From an uncultured Alphaproteobacteria bacterium (GTDB taxonomy: Bacteria > Pseudomonadota > Alphaproteobacteria > RF32 > CAG-239): DNA of 38,862 nucleotides. The stretch is taken from positions 1 through 38,862 of the forward strand of contig CABQIK010000016.1 of assembly GCA_902464275.1 (NCBI GenBank), read 5' to 3'. This document shows positions 29,441 to 38,013 of this stretch, piece by piece. Under the pieces are notes generated by a model that was not told the origin of the DNA, searched no databases, and was given only the letters and a program-made list of their open reading frames with translations. A program made the position numbers and the translations under genes. The first letter of the stretch is position 1; every line of letters starts with the position of its first letter.

Positions 29441-29506
29441 TAATAACCACCACGCCTTCGGCATCTCTCCTCAGGATGGGAATTATTATGGGTGTGTATA
29501 AGTTGT
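29432..29506. repeat. Small insert flanked by direct repeats upstream of pilin leader B
   Basis: CATAAGTTGT (29432-29441) and TATAAGTTGT (29497-29506) flank a segment containing GCCTTCGGCA and the inverted pair TAATAA/TTATTA. The same arrangement occurs upstream of copy C (38689-38761), but copy A has only one such motif. It looks like the remnant of a small mobile palindrome with a target duplication. Confidence 0.4.
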
Positions 29507-29592
29507 GGGTGAGAAGATATAAATGTTGCAAAATAAATTACCTCCTTTATTATTTGGCTATACAGAATATTTTGCTTTTACAAGGCTTTGAA

Positions 29593-30465
29593 ATGATTAA
29601 TAAACGAATATTTTATTTATGGTGCGGTTCATCCAAACCGATTGACGTTGAAGCTTGTGTTTTAAGCTGGCGTCAAAATTTGCCCGATTATGAAATTGTT
29701 GAAATTAAAGAAGACGACACCGCTTGGTTTGATTTCAACAAAGCCTGTGCTGAAAATGAATTTTTTAACTTTGTATATAAAAACAAAATTTGGGCATATG
29801 TGGCTGATTATATCAGATTTTATGTGTTGGAAAGATTCGGCGGTATTTGGCTTGATACCGATGTGCAAGTGCTGAAAAGTTTTGATGATGTGTTAAACAC
29901 CGGAATTTTGCTCGGACGTGAAAATAATAACCATATTGAAACGGCTTTAATTGGGGCGGAAGCGCATCACCCGTTGATTAAACAAGCTCTTGATTTTTAT
30001 AATGACGAAATTTGGCGTAGCCCGCTTTACACTTCGCCGCGGATATTAACGCATTGCTTAGAAAAATTCGGGTTTTCTGCGGGACAAGAGGGGCTTATCA
30101 GCCTGAAAGATATTAAAATCTATCCGCCGGAATATTTTTATCCGTTCCCGTTGCGCACGTTGTTTAATCCGGATATGTTGACTGCAAACAGTTATGCGCT
30201 CCATTGGTGGAAAAGCAGCTGGAGCAATCCGGCAGTGTTAAACTGGCTTAAAAGCAAACATAAAATTGGGAAAGAAAAAGCGCTTAAAGCCAAGTTACAA
30301 CCTTATTTGCGGCTTTATCTGTTCGGGTTTATACCGTTCGGCAAATTTTTTACCGCTGTTAAGCAGATGAAAGTATGCGGCGTGCCGATTGTGAAAATTA
30401 AAGTTAAAAATAATAAAACCAAAGCGCTGTTATGGGGAATTTTACCGTTGTTGAAGTGGAAATAA
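29593..30465 (+). CDS. GT32-like glycosyltransferase with DXD motif
   Basis: ATG 29593 is used because AAGG lies eight bases upstream; the open frame extends further but carries no better signal. The 290-residue protein starts IFYLWCGSSKP, typical of the capsule-type GT32 group. It contains AYVADYIRFYVLERFGGIWL with the metal-binding DTD (LDTDVQV), and later HWWKSSW. It should transfer a sugar from a nucleotide donor to a surface glycan in the cytoplasm; donor and acceptor are unknown. Two bases separate it from a Stealth-like gene, so the two act in one pathway. Confidence 0.82.
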   Translation: MINKRIFYLWCGSSKPIDVEACVLSWRQNLPDYEIVEIKEDDTAWFDFNKACAENEFFNFVYKNKIWAYVADYIRFYVLERFGGIWLDTDVQVLKSFDDVLNTGILLGRENNNHIETALIGAEAHHPLIKQALDFYNDEIWRSPLYTSPRILTHCLEKFGFSAGQEGLISLKDIKIYPPEYFYPFPLRTLFNPDMLTANSYALHWWKSSWSNPAVLNWLKSKHKIGKEKALKAKLQPYLRLYLFGFIPFGKFFTAVKQMKVCGVPIVKIKVKNNKTKALLWGILPLLKWK

Positions 30466-30467
30466 AT

Positions 30468-31421
30468 ATGGACTTGGACTTAGTTTATTTGTGGTGCGAT
30501 GATGCTGATACTAATTGGTCGGAGTTGCGCAAAAAACACTTGCCGAAAGAAAAATTAGACAAGCAAGTGGTTTGCAAAGGCAGGGTTGTGCAAAATGATG
30601 AGCTGAAATATTCTTTGCGCTCGGTTGAAAAATATATGCCGTGGGTTAATAATATTTATATTGTTTCAGCCTGTAAAATGCCGAAATGGCTTAATGTTAA
30701 TCACCCTAAAATTAAAATAATCAGTGAAAAGTCTTTGTTGGGCAAATACAATCCGGTATTTAATTCTAACGCAATTGAAACTTTTTTGGCCGACATTGAA
30801 GGCTTGTCGGAAAATTTTATTTATATGAACGATGACAATTTGCTTGCCGCGCCGATAAAACCGCAAGATTTAATTGATGAAGACGGTAAAATTATTTGTC
30901 GTATGATTTATAACAAAAATTCAGAAAGATTAACGCCTTATTGTCATACAATAATAAATATGCAAAAAATAAGCGCGGAAAAATTCGGTTATGAATGCTC
31001 TTATTATCCGCATCATAACTTAGATGTTTATAACAAAACGGCTTTTAAACGCTGTAACGAACTGTGCAAGGAGCTAATTGAGCAAACTCGCAACAATCGT
31101 TTTCGCACCGCGCAAGATTGGCAAAGAGTTTTAATCAGCTATTATATGCTCGCAACCGGCAGCGGAAAGTTAAAAATAATCAATGCTTATAAAATGTCGT
31201 GGTTGCAATGGCTTAAACATAATTTGCTTGATTTCGGCAAGAAAGATTCGTTAATATTGCCGTTAAATTTTAAAACAAAAAAGTATTATAACAAACTTCA
31301 TCGTTACAAACCTAAGTTTTTGTGCATGGAAGACAATGAACACAGCAATGATGATGACCGTGCACGCGGCAAAGCCTTTTTGCAGTTATTGTTTCCGGAT
31401 AAATCTGAGTTTGAAAATTAA
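30468..31421 (+). CDS. Stealth-like sugar-phosphate transferase, soluble form
   Basis: From ATG 30468 the protein has 317 residues. DLVYLWCDDADTNW corresponds to Stealth region 1. NDELKYSLRSVEKYMPWVNN with IYIVSACKMPKWLNV is region 2. FNSNAIETFLADIEGL with FIYMNDDNL is the next block. HHNLDVYNKTAF and RFRTAQDWQRVLISYY resemble the later blocks. It has no membrane anchor, unlike the family member at 13627, and region 1 is degenerate (CDDADT instead of VDGNDP). It is probably translationally coupled to the GT32-like gene. A role in decorating a surface glycan with sugar phosphate is inferred. Confidence 0.82.
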   Translation: MDLDLVYLWCDDADTNWSELRKKHLPKEKLDKQVVCKGRVVQNDELKYSLRSVEKYMPWVNNIYIVSACKMPKWLNVNHPKIKIISEKSLLGKYNPVFNSNAIETFLADIEGLSENFIYMNDDNLLAAPIKPQDLIDEDGKIICRMIYNKNSERLTPYCHTIINMQKISAEKFGYECSYYPHHNLDVYNKTAFKRCNELCKELIEQTRNNRFRTAQDWQRVLISYYMLATGSGKLKIINAYKMSWLQWLKHNLLDFGKKDSLILPLNFKTKKYYNKLHRYKPKFLCMEDNEHSNDDDRARGKAFLQLLFPDKSEFEN

Positions 31422-31463
31422 AACAAACCCCGCGAGTTTGATGAATCGGCGGGGTTTGTTTTT
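31421..31463. terminator. Bidirectional terminator
   Basis: AAACAAACCCCGC and GCGGGGTTTGTTT form a 13-bp stem followed by T residues. It separates the Stealth-like gene from the convergent gene at 31469. Confidence 0.85.
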
Positions 31464-31468
31464 GCAGA

Positions 31469-32878
31469 TTAACGACCTCTGTTGTTGCGGGTGCGAATAG
31501 CCGAAACGGAAGTTTCGGCTTCCATATCTTCTTTATATTTGCAGCTGACTTTTTGCTGAACCGTTTTTTGATAACGGACGGCAACCTCGTTGATGCCGTT
31601 AAAACGTTCTTTTTCAGCCATGCTTATTTCGGTAAACATATTGTTTACGGTATTAAACGCATCTGGAGCCGTTTCATCAAAACTGTGGTCAATTTTACCG
31701 ATTAGGCGCAAAAAGCACAGCTTGTTGACCTCATCTTGTTCCGAAAATGCTGTTTTGGCATCAAACTCGTTATACGATTCAACTAAATACTCGTCATTAA
31801 TAAGATTAATGCACTGGTCATAAGTTCCGTCTTTATTATCAGGTTGAATACGCAACGGGCGATAGCCGTCATCTTCAATGCGGCGGGCTTTATCAAGTAC
31901 GCGCATATCATAAAGATGGACGGCGTTTTCGTTAATCTGGCGCACGCGGTTTCCCAAAATTTTTATTTTGGCTTCACGTTGGCGAATTTCGGACGGTTCA
32001 AGTAAATCTTTACCAGTCGCAAGTTCAGCCTCAATAGTGCGAATATTTTCATACAATTTATGAGTGCGGATATCGGCATTATACAAATCTTGTACTTTGA
32101 GCTGAATTTCAACGTTTAAAGTTTTTCCGTTAGTGGTTTTTTGATGCATAAACATTTTAACATCGTAATAGCGCTTTTTATTTTTGCTTAAAGGCATTTT
32201 AAAGCGATTACGAATTTTTGACTTGTTAATATGCGCACGAGAGTTCTTGGCTGAACAAGTTTCATTTAAAACATCATTAATACGACTGATTCCGCTTAAA
32301 TATTTACTGGTAATGGTTAAGCGCAGAATATCGTTAAGCTTGGTATTGCCTTTGGAAATACTGCATAATTTCTCGGCAAAAGCTTCGCGGTCTTCACCGA
32401 TAAAAACCAAATCGGCTGCTTTGATACATTCTTTGGCATAGTCTTTGTTATATTTGCTTTCAAGCTTTTCAATTGCTCGTTCGGCTTTTTTCATACGCGG
32501 AAAAATTACGTAAATCGGGTTGTTATACGCATCAACATATTCCAGGCGAGTGCAAGTGAACGGAGTTACCGCTTTTAAGCCGTAATTTATCGGTTTACCA
32601 TTGATGTCGGTTTCGGTTTTACCGGTTATGGGGTCAAAGGCACAGGTGCGGTCAGGGCGTTTGAAACATTCATAAACCGTGCGGTAAACTTCACGATAAA
32701 CGTCCATGCCGTCAGTGTAAAAATCAAGTAAATAGTCGTAATCGGTATCATTGATGCGATGATTATTGTGAGAGCGCTCAATTACTTCCAAGTTATGGGC
32801 GTTGATTTGGTTTTGAATGTTATCAATCTCATCATTCGGGAGGTTTACAATCTCTTTAATCGTGTATTCTTTTTCCAT
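31469..32878 (-). CDS. Unknown protein with possible RelA/SpoT-like nucleotidyltransferase domain
   Basis: ATG 32878 has AAGGA nine bases upstream and gives 469 residues. No signal peptide or membrane segment is seen. The middle part resembles RelA/SpoT synthetase domains. KLNDILRLTIT would correspond to the strand carrying the conserved Asp, and RFKMPLSKNKKRYYDVKMF to the RFKDY and GYQSIH region. VEIQLKVQDL matches EIQIR with the catalytic Glu, and THKLYENIR matches the AHWxYK segment. The Gly of GYxSxH is missing, so activity is uncertain. A predicted helical region around residues 285-345 follows. The N-terminal 130 residues and the tail match nothing I know. It is monocistronic and divergent from ybaK. 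Confidence 0.55.
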   Translation of the reverse strand: MEKEYTIKEIVNLPNDEIDNIQNQINAHNLEVIERSHNNHRINDTDYDYLLDFYTDGMDVYREVYRTVYECFKRPDRTCAFDPITGKTETDINGKPINYGLKAVTPFTCTRLEYVDAYNNPIYVIFPRMKKAERAIEKLESKYNKDYAKECIKAADLVFIGEDREAFAEKLCSISKGNTKLNDILRLTITSKYLSGISRINDVLNETCSAKNSRAHINKSKIRNRFKMPLSKNKKRYYDVKMFMHQKTTNGKTLNVEIQLKVQDLYNADIRTHKLYENIRTIEAELATGKDLLEPSEIRQREAKIKILGNRVRQINENAVHLYDMRVLDKARRIEDDGYRPLRIQPDNKDGTYDQCINLINDEYLVESYNEFDAKTAFSEQDEVNKLCFLRLIGKIDHSFDETAPDAFNTVNNMFTEISMAEKERFNGINEVAVRYQKTVQQKVSCKYKEDMEAETSVSAIRTRNNRGR

Positions 32879-32920
32879 TGTTATATCCTTTTGTCCAATA
32901 GGATTAATATGACACAAATT

Positions 32921-32935
32921 AAGCGCTTGTACAAG
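32921..32935. promoter_or_regulatory. Palindromic operator-like site
   Basis: Two overlapping palindromes, AAGCGCTT (32921-32928) and CTTGTACAAG (32926-32935), lie between the divergent genes at 31469 and 33035. The second overlaps a possible minus-strand -35 element (TTGTAC). A regulator-binding site is possible but not shown. Confidence 0.35.
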
Positions 32936-32977
32936 TGTTTTTTGCATATTTTTGCTGTTTTTGTCAAAAAAAGTTGA

Positions 32978-33007
32978 TTGACACGGCAGGCAAAAGCGGA
33001 GTATTGC
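32978..33007 (+). promoter_or_regulatory. Possible promoter of ybaK
   Basis: TTGACA (32978-32983) is followed after 18 bases by TATTGC (33002-33007). The start would be near 33014, about 20 bases before ATG 33035 with its AGAGG ribosome-binding site. Confidence 0.4.
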
Positions 33008-33034
33008 ATAAAATGTTAAACAAAAGAGGTTAAT

Positions 33035-33505
33035 ATGGAAGTTAAAACCAACGCTTTGCGTATGCTTGATAAAATTAAAGCCGAATATAAATGCTATCAT
33101 TACACACCGGACGCAACCTTAACCGGAGCGCAGATTGCCGCTGTTTTAGAACAGAATCCGAAACAGGTGTTTAAGACCTTGGTTACGGTTGCCAAATCGC
33201 GCCAACATTATGTGTTTATGCTGCCGGTGGAGCGTGAACTTGACTTAAAAAAAGCGGCGGCCGCCGGTGAAAAAGCGGTTGAAATGGTTAAGCAAAAAGA
33301 GCTTTTGCCGTTAACCGGATATGTGCACGGCGGTTGTTCGCCGATTGGTATGAAAAAAGTGTTTCCGCTTATTGTTCATAACAGCGCCGCAGAATTTGCC
33401 ACTCTTATTTTCAGTGCCGGCAGAGTCGGTACTCAAGTTGAAACCTCGCTTGATAATTTGCAAAAATTAGTTCCATATAAACTGGCTGATATTTGTGTTA
33501 ACTGA
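33035..33505 (+). CDS. ybaK: Cys-tRNA(Pro) deacylase YbaK/EbsC family
   Basis: YbaK hydrolyses Cys-tRNA(Pro) formed by mischarging. The 156-residue protein has the family pattern: an N-terminal TLTGAQIAAVLEQNPKQVFKTLV, with the conserved Lys of the active site, then VFMLPVERELDLKKAA. GYVHGGCSPIGMKK is the conserved glycine loop, and IVHNSAAEF and FSAGRVGTQVE are C-terminal. AAAGAGGT precedes ATG 33035. It is a free-standing domain, not fused to a synthetase, so it works in trans in the cytoplasm. Confidence 0.93.
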   Translation: MEVKTNALRMLDKIKAEYKCYHYTPDATLTGAQIAAVLEQNPKQVFKTLVTVAKSRQHYVFMLPVERELDLKKAAAAGEKAVEMVKQKELLPLTGYVHGGCSPIGMKKVFPLIVHNSAAEFATLIFSAGRVGTQVETSLDNLQKLVPYKLADICVN

Positions 33506-33510
33506 CTTTT

Positions 33511-33519
33511 TTATCCACA
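33511..33519 (+). promoter_or_regulatory. Consensus DnaA box in the ybaK-efflux gap
   Basis: TTATCCACA is a perfect match to the 9-base DnaA-binding consensus, just after the ybaK stop codon and about 85 bases upstream of the efflux operon. A single box may be incidental. Confidence 0.35.
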
Positions 33520-33604
33520 GGATGTTAACTATTTTTTAAGACTGTGGAATTTTAGCAGAAATGTTGTAAAATCCTTGCATTAATCAACTGTTTGTGAGGA
33601 AAAT

Positions 33605-34768
33605 ATGTTCTTAAAAAATATATTAGTGCTTGCTCCTGTGGCGGTGTTAGCGCTGATCGGATGCGATGATAAAAAAACTCAGCAGAATCAAAAACCTTTA
33701 GACGTCGGCGTTGAAGTTATTGCGGCGCATGATGTTCCGCTTTCATTTGAGTTTGCGGCTCGTACGCAAGGTTCAAAAGAAACGGAAGTGCGCGCGCGGG
33801 TAGGCGGCATTTTGCTTAAACGCAACTATATTGAAGGCTCTGAAGTTGAAGAAGGCAATATTTTGTTTGAAATTGACCCTGAACCTTATCAGGTGGCGCT
33901 TAATCAGGCTAAAGCCAAGCTTGAAAAAACTACGGCTGAACTGAAAAACGCCAAAATTCAGTTAGACCGTACCGAAAAACTGTTTAAACAAAAATATGCG
34001 AGCGAAAAGGCTTATGACGATGCGGTTGCCAATTACGATTCGTTGCATGCGGCATTATCTTCGGCGCAGGCCGATGTTGACGCGGCGCAACTTAATTTGG
34101 ATTATACCAAAGTTAAAGCCCCGATTAGCGGCTTAACCAGTATGGAAGCGCAATCGGAAGGCAGTTTAATTTCAACCTCCGGCAATACCGGACTGCTTAC
34201 TCATATTACGCAACTTGATCCGATTTATGTTATGTTCTCACTCTCTGAAAACCAGATGGTTACAATGGGGCGTATGGTTGAAAGCGGCCAAATTAAAAAT
34301 CAGCCCAATACCGGTGACGCGGTTAAAGCGGTGAGGGCGGTTTTACAGTTTGGCGATGGTACTGTTTATAATCATACCGGCGAAATTAATTTTGTTAATC
34401 CGAGCATTGATTCTTCAACCGGAACCATTAAGTTACGCGCCGTATTTCCTAATCCCGATAAGCGTTTGCGCCCCGGTCAGTTTATGCGCCTGACCGTTGA
34501 GGGCTTGGAGCGCGCCAATGCCATGACCGTTCCGCAAGAGGCGATTATGCAAGGCTCCAAAGGCTCATACGTTTACAAACTTAACGATAAAAATCAGGTT
34601 GAAATGGTAAACGTTACAACCGGTATCTCAACATCTGACGGCAGCTGGATTATTGACAGCGGCTTAAATGAAGGCGATAAAGTTGTGGTTGATAACTTAA
34701 TGAAAATCAGACCTGGCATGACAGTTAATCCGATTGATGTTACCGCGCAAAATACTAACCAAAAATAA
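33605..34768 (+). CDS. RND efflux periplasmic adaptor (MexE/AcrA family) lipoprotein
   Basis: This is the membrane-fusion protein that links the RND pump to an outer-membrane channel. The lipoprotein signal ends LALIGC with Cys at about residue 20. A barrel-sandwich segment (RARVGGILLKRNYIEGSEV) follows. Then come a coiled-coil hairpin with repeated Ala/Lys/Leu heptads (residues 95-170), the lipoyl return half (KAPISGLTS), the beta-barrel region (IYVMFSLSENQM) and the membrane-proximal part (LRPGQFMRLTVEG). At 387 residues it is of normal length. GAGG lies before ATG 33605. Fourteen bases separate it from the pump gene. Confidence 0.94.
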   Translation: MFLKNILVLAPVAVLALIGCDDKKTQQNQKPLDVGVEVIAAHDVPLSFEFAARTQGSKETEVRARVGGILLKRNYIEGSEVEEGNILFEIDPEPYQVALNQAKAKLEKTTAELKNAKIQLDRTEKLFKQKYASEKAYDDAVANYDSLHAALSSAQADVDAAQLNLDYTKVKAPISGLTSMEAQSEGSLISTSGNTGLLTHITQLDPIYVMFSLSENQMVTMGRMVESGQIKNQPNTGDAVKAVRAVLQFGDGTVYNHTGEINFVNPSIDSSTGTIKLRAVFPNPDKRLRPGQFMRLTVEGLERANAMTVPQEAIMQGSKGSYVYKLNDKNQVEMVNVTTGISTSDGSWIIDSGLNEGDKVVVDNLMKIRPGMTVNPIDVTAQNTNQK

Positions 34769-34782
34769 CAGGGGCTTAAATT

Positions 34783-37700
34783 ATGTTTTCAAAGTTTTTT
34801 ATTGACAGACCGATTTTTGCCACGGTTATTTCATTGATTGTGGTATTGGCCGGTTTGGTATCAATGAAGGTGTTGCCGGTTGAGCAATATCCTAACATTG
34901 TGCCGACCGAAATTCAGGTTACGGCGGTTTACCCCGGAGCAACGGCAGAAGTTTTGGCCGATACGGTTGCCGCGCCGCTTGAACAGGAAATTAACGGCGT
35001 TAAAAATATGATTTATATGTATTCAAACGCCACTTCTTCAGGCTATTTGACCATCGGCGTGGTTTTTGATATCGGAACCGATCCGGATCAGGCCACCATT
35101 GACGTAAACAATAAAGTGCAAATGGCGACGGCTAAGCTTCCGGCGGAAGTTACCAAACAGGGCGTTACCGTGCAACAAAAATCAAACTCCATTTTGCAGG
35201 TTGTGGCCATGCGTTCAACATCGGAGCGTTATGACACGGTTTATGTTTCAAACTATGCGTTACTTAATGTGTTAGATGAGCTTAAACGTTTGAAAGGGGT
35301 GGGTGACGCCTCGTTGTTTGCCTCGCAAGATTATTCTATGCGTATTTGGCTTTCGCCGGATAAGTTGGCGGAATATAATTTAACTCCGCAAGATGTTATC
35401 AGCGCTATTCAAGAGCAAAACTCGCAGTTTGCCGCCGGTCAGTTCGGGCAAGAACCGATGGACAGCTCGGTTGCTTACACTTATTCGGTTAATACCAAAG
35501 GGCGTTTGGTTAATAAAGAAGAGTTCGGCAACATTATTTTACGCAGTAATGACATCGGCGGAGCCTTGCGACTTAAAGACGTTGCCCGCATTGAGCTCGG
35601 CGCACAGGATTACAGCGTCAGCTCACGTTTTAACGGCGAAGAGGCGGTTGCCTTTGCCGTTTATCTGCAGCCGGGAGCCAACGCGTTGGAAACGGCGGAA
35701 TTGGTAAAATCTACCATGGAAAGACTTTCTAAGAACTTTCCGCAGGGTATAACTTATGAAATTCCGTATGATACAACTTTGTTCGTTGAAGTTTCCATTG
35801 AAGAAGTTATCCATACCTTTTTTGAAGCGGTGCTTTTGGTTATTGTGGTGGTTTATCTGTTTTTGCAAAACTTCAGAGCCACTCTTATCCCGATTTTGGC
35901 GGTGCCGGTTTCAATTGTCGGCGCATTTGCCGGAATGTATTTAATGGGCTTTTCAATCAATCTTTTAACGTTGTTCGGCTTGATTTTAGCCATCGGTATT
36001 GTGGTTGATGACGCAATTATCGTGCTTGAAAACGTTGAGCGTTTAATGGAAGTTGAAAAACTTTCGCCGAAAGAAGCGGCAATTAAGGCGATGAAAGAAG
36101 TATCAGGACCGGTAGTCGCGGTTGCGTTGGTACTTTCATCGGTGTTTTTGCCGATTGCGTTTTTGGGCGGCATGACCGGCGTTATGTACAAACAATTTTC
36201 GGTTACCATTGCGGTTTCGGTTTTAATTTCGGCCATGGTGGCGTTGACTTTAACACCGTCATTGTGCGCGCTGATTATTAAAAACAACCGCAACAAAAAA
36301 GAACCGATGGCGTTTTTTAAGTGGTTTAATACCTTTTTTGAAAAAGTTACAAGCGCATACATTGCCGGCGTTGAATACTTTTTAACGCATCGTAAAACCG
36401 CGGTTTCGGCTTTTGTCGGCGTTTTGCTGTTAATTATCGGGTTATTTAAAATTATTCCGTCCGGTTTGGTGCCGACTGAAGATTTGGGCAACCTGTTAAT
36501 GGCATACAGCATGCCGGAAGCTTCATCGCTGCCGCGTACCGAAAAATTTACCGGCGCGGTTTCGGATATGGTGCGCAAACACCCCGATATGCAAGATGTT
36601 TTGACGATTAACGGCTTTAATATGTTGTCTTCAAGTCAAAACACTTATTCAGGCATCAGCTTTATTACGCTTAAAGACTGGAATTTACGTAAAAAACCGG
36701 AACAATCGGCCGCAATGCTTGCTCAAACCTATACCATGTACGGATTAAGCCGTAATGACGGTATCGGATATGCGTTCAGTATGCCTCCGATTATGGGCAT
36801 GAGCACTACCGGCGGTTTTGAAGCCTATATCCAAAACAAGGCCGGTAAAACCTCGCAGGAATTGATGGCAAAAACGCAAGAATTTGTTGACGCCGCCAAT
36901 AAGCGTCCGGAGCTTGCCAACGTTAAAACTACGTTTTCGGTCAGCACGCCGCAATATCGGATAGACTTAGATCGTGAAAAAGCCAAAGCGCTTAATGTGC
37001 CGATTAACAGTGTTTACTCGGTAATGCAGTCTACCTTCGGAAGCTTGTATGTTAATGACTTTACTTATATGGGGCGTAATTTCCGCGTTACATTGCAGTC
37101 TGAGTCGCGTTTCAGAAGTTCGCCCGATGATTTGCGCTATGTATATGTAAAATCAACTTCCGGCGAGCTGGTGCCTTTATCAACCTTAATTACGGTTGAG
37201 CGCGTTACAGGTCCGGAATTGGTAAACCGCTTTAACATCTTTCCGGCCGCTAAAGTTTTGGGTGATCCTGCCTCCGGTTACTCTTCCGGTCAGGCAATTA
37301 CGGCTATGGAAGAAGTTGCGGATGAGGTTTTGGGCGCTGATTACGCTTTATCATGGATTGGTTCGGCATATCAGGAAAAACTTACCGGCGGAGCTTCAAC
37401 ACAAGCCTTTATATTCGGTTTGATTATGATATTCCTGATTCTTTCAGCGCAATATGAAAAATGGTCATTGCCGATTGTGGTTATTTTATCGGTGCCGTTT
37501 GCAGTGTTGGGCGCTTTGCTTGCAACATGGCTGCGCGGTATTGAAAACGACTTGTATTTTCAGGTCGGATTAGTAACCTTAATCGGGTTGGCGGCTAAAA
37601 ACGCCATTTTGATTGTTGAATTTGCGGTTATGAAGGTTGAAGAAGGCTTAACTTATGCGCAAGCCGCAATTGAGGCTGCAAAACTCCGTTTCAGACCGAT

Positions 37701-37959
37701 TGTGATGACCTCGCTGGCGTTTACGTTCGGCGTTTTGCCGTTGGCGCTTTCAAGCGGAGCAGGGGCGGCGAGTCGTCACTCTATCGGTACCGGCATGGTC
37801 GGCGGTATGATACTTTCAACCTTTGTGGCAACCTTGTTTGTTCCGATGATGTTTGCGATTATCGGCGAAACGTTTGATGAAGGAAACGTTAAACTGCGCA
37901 AAATAAATAAACGCGCGAAAAAATTAGGGCGCCCGAAACTTAAACGCGCCATGCGTTAA
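34783..37959 (+). CDS. RND multidrug efflux pump, HAE1 family (AcrB/MexF-like)
   Basis: This is the inner-membrane proton/drug antiporter, 1058 residues with twelve membrane helices and two large periplasmic loops. The start MFSKFFIDRPIFATVIS is typical. The proton relay is present: GIVVDDAIIVLENVER with the Asp pair in helix 4, and GLAAKNAILIVEFA with the Lys in helix 10. GFSINLLTLFG and the FRPIVMTSLAF segment also match. Substrates cannot be read from the sequence. With the adaptor gene it forms a two-gene operon lacking an outer-membrane factor, so a TolC-like channel must be encoded elsewhere. No TetR-type regulator is adjacent. Confidence 0.96.
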   Translation: MFSKFFIDRPIFATVISLIVVLAGLVSMKVLPVEQYPNIVPTEIQVTAVYPGATAEVLADTVAAPLEQEINGVKNMIYMYSNATSSGYLTIGVVFDIGTDPDQATIDVNNKVQMATAKLPAEVTKQGVTVQQKSNSILQVVAMRSTSERYDTVYVSNYALLNVLDELKRLKGVGDASLFASQDYSMRIWLSPDKLAEYNLTPQDVISAIQEQNSQFAAGQFGQEPMDSSVAYTYSVNTKGRLVNKEEFGNIILRSNDIGGALRLKDVARIELGAQDYSVSSRFNGEEAVAFAVYLQPGANALETAELVKSTMERLSKNFPQGITYEIPYDTTLFVEVSIEEVIHTFFEAVLLVIVVVYLFLQNFRATLIPILAVPVSIVGAFAGMYLMGFSINLLTLFGLILAIGIVVDDAIIVLENVERLMEVEKLSPKEAAIKAMKEVSGPVVAVALVLSSVFLPIAFLGGMTGVMYKQFSVTIAVSVLISAMVALTLTPSLCALIIKNNRNKKEPMAFFKWFNTFFEKVTSAYIAGVEYFLTHRKTAVSAFVGVLLLIIGLFKIIPSGLVPTEDLGNLLMAYSMPEASSLPRTEKFTGAVSDMVRKHPDMQDVLTINGFNMLSSSQNTYSGISFITLKDWNLRKKPEQSAAMLAQTYTMYGLSRNDGIGYAFSMPPIMGMSTTGGFEAYIQNKAGKTSQELMAKTQEFVDAANKRPELANVKTTFSVSTPQYRIDLDREKAKALNVPINSVYSVMQSTFGSLYVNDFTYMGRNFRVTLQSESRFRSSPDDLRYVYVKSTSGELVPLSTLITVERVTGPELVNRFNIFPAAKVLGDPASGYSSGQAITAMEEVADEVLGADYALSWIGSAYQEKLTGGASTQAFIFGLIMIFLILSAQYEKWSLPIVVILSVPFAVLGALLATWLRGIENDLYFQVGLVTLIGLAAKNAILIVEFAVMKVEEGLTYAQAAIEAAKLRFRPIVMTSLAFTFGVLPLALSSGAGAASRHSIGTGMVGGMILSTFVATLFVPMMFAIIGETFDEGNVKLRKINKRAKKLGRPKLKRAMR

Positions 37960-37976
37960 AGATAGCTAAATTAAAT

Positions 37977-38012
37977 AACCCCGCCTGATGATAATTCGGA
38001 CGGGGTTGTTTT
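37977..38012. terminator. Terminator after the efflux operon
   Basis: AACCCCG and CGGGGTT pair, with CC/GG extending the stem beyond one unpaired base, and seven or more T residues follow. It separates the pump gene from the convergent pilin gene. Confidence 0.75.
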
Positions 38013-38013
38013 T

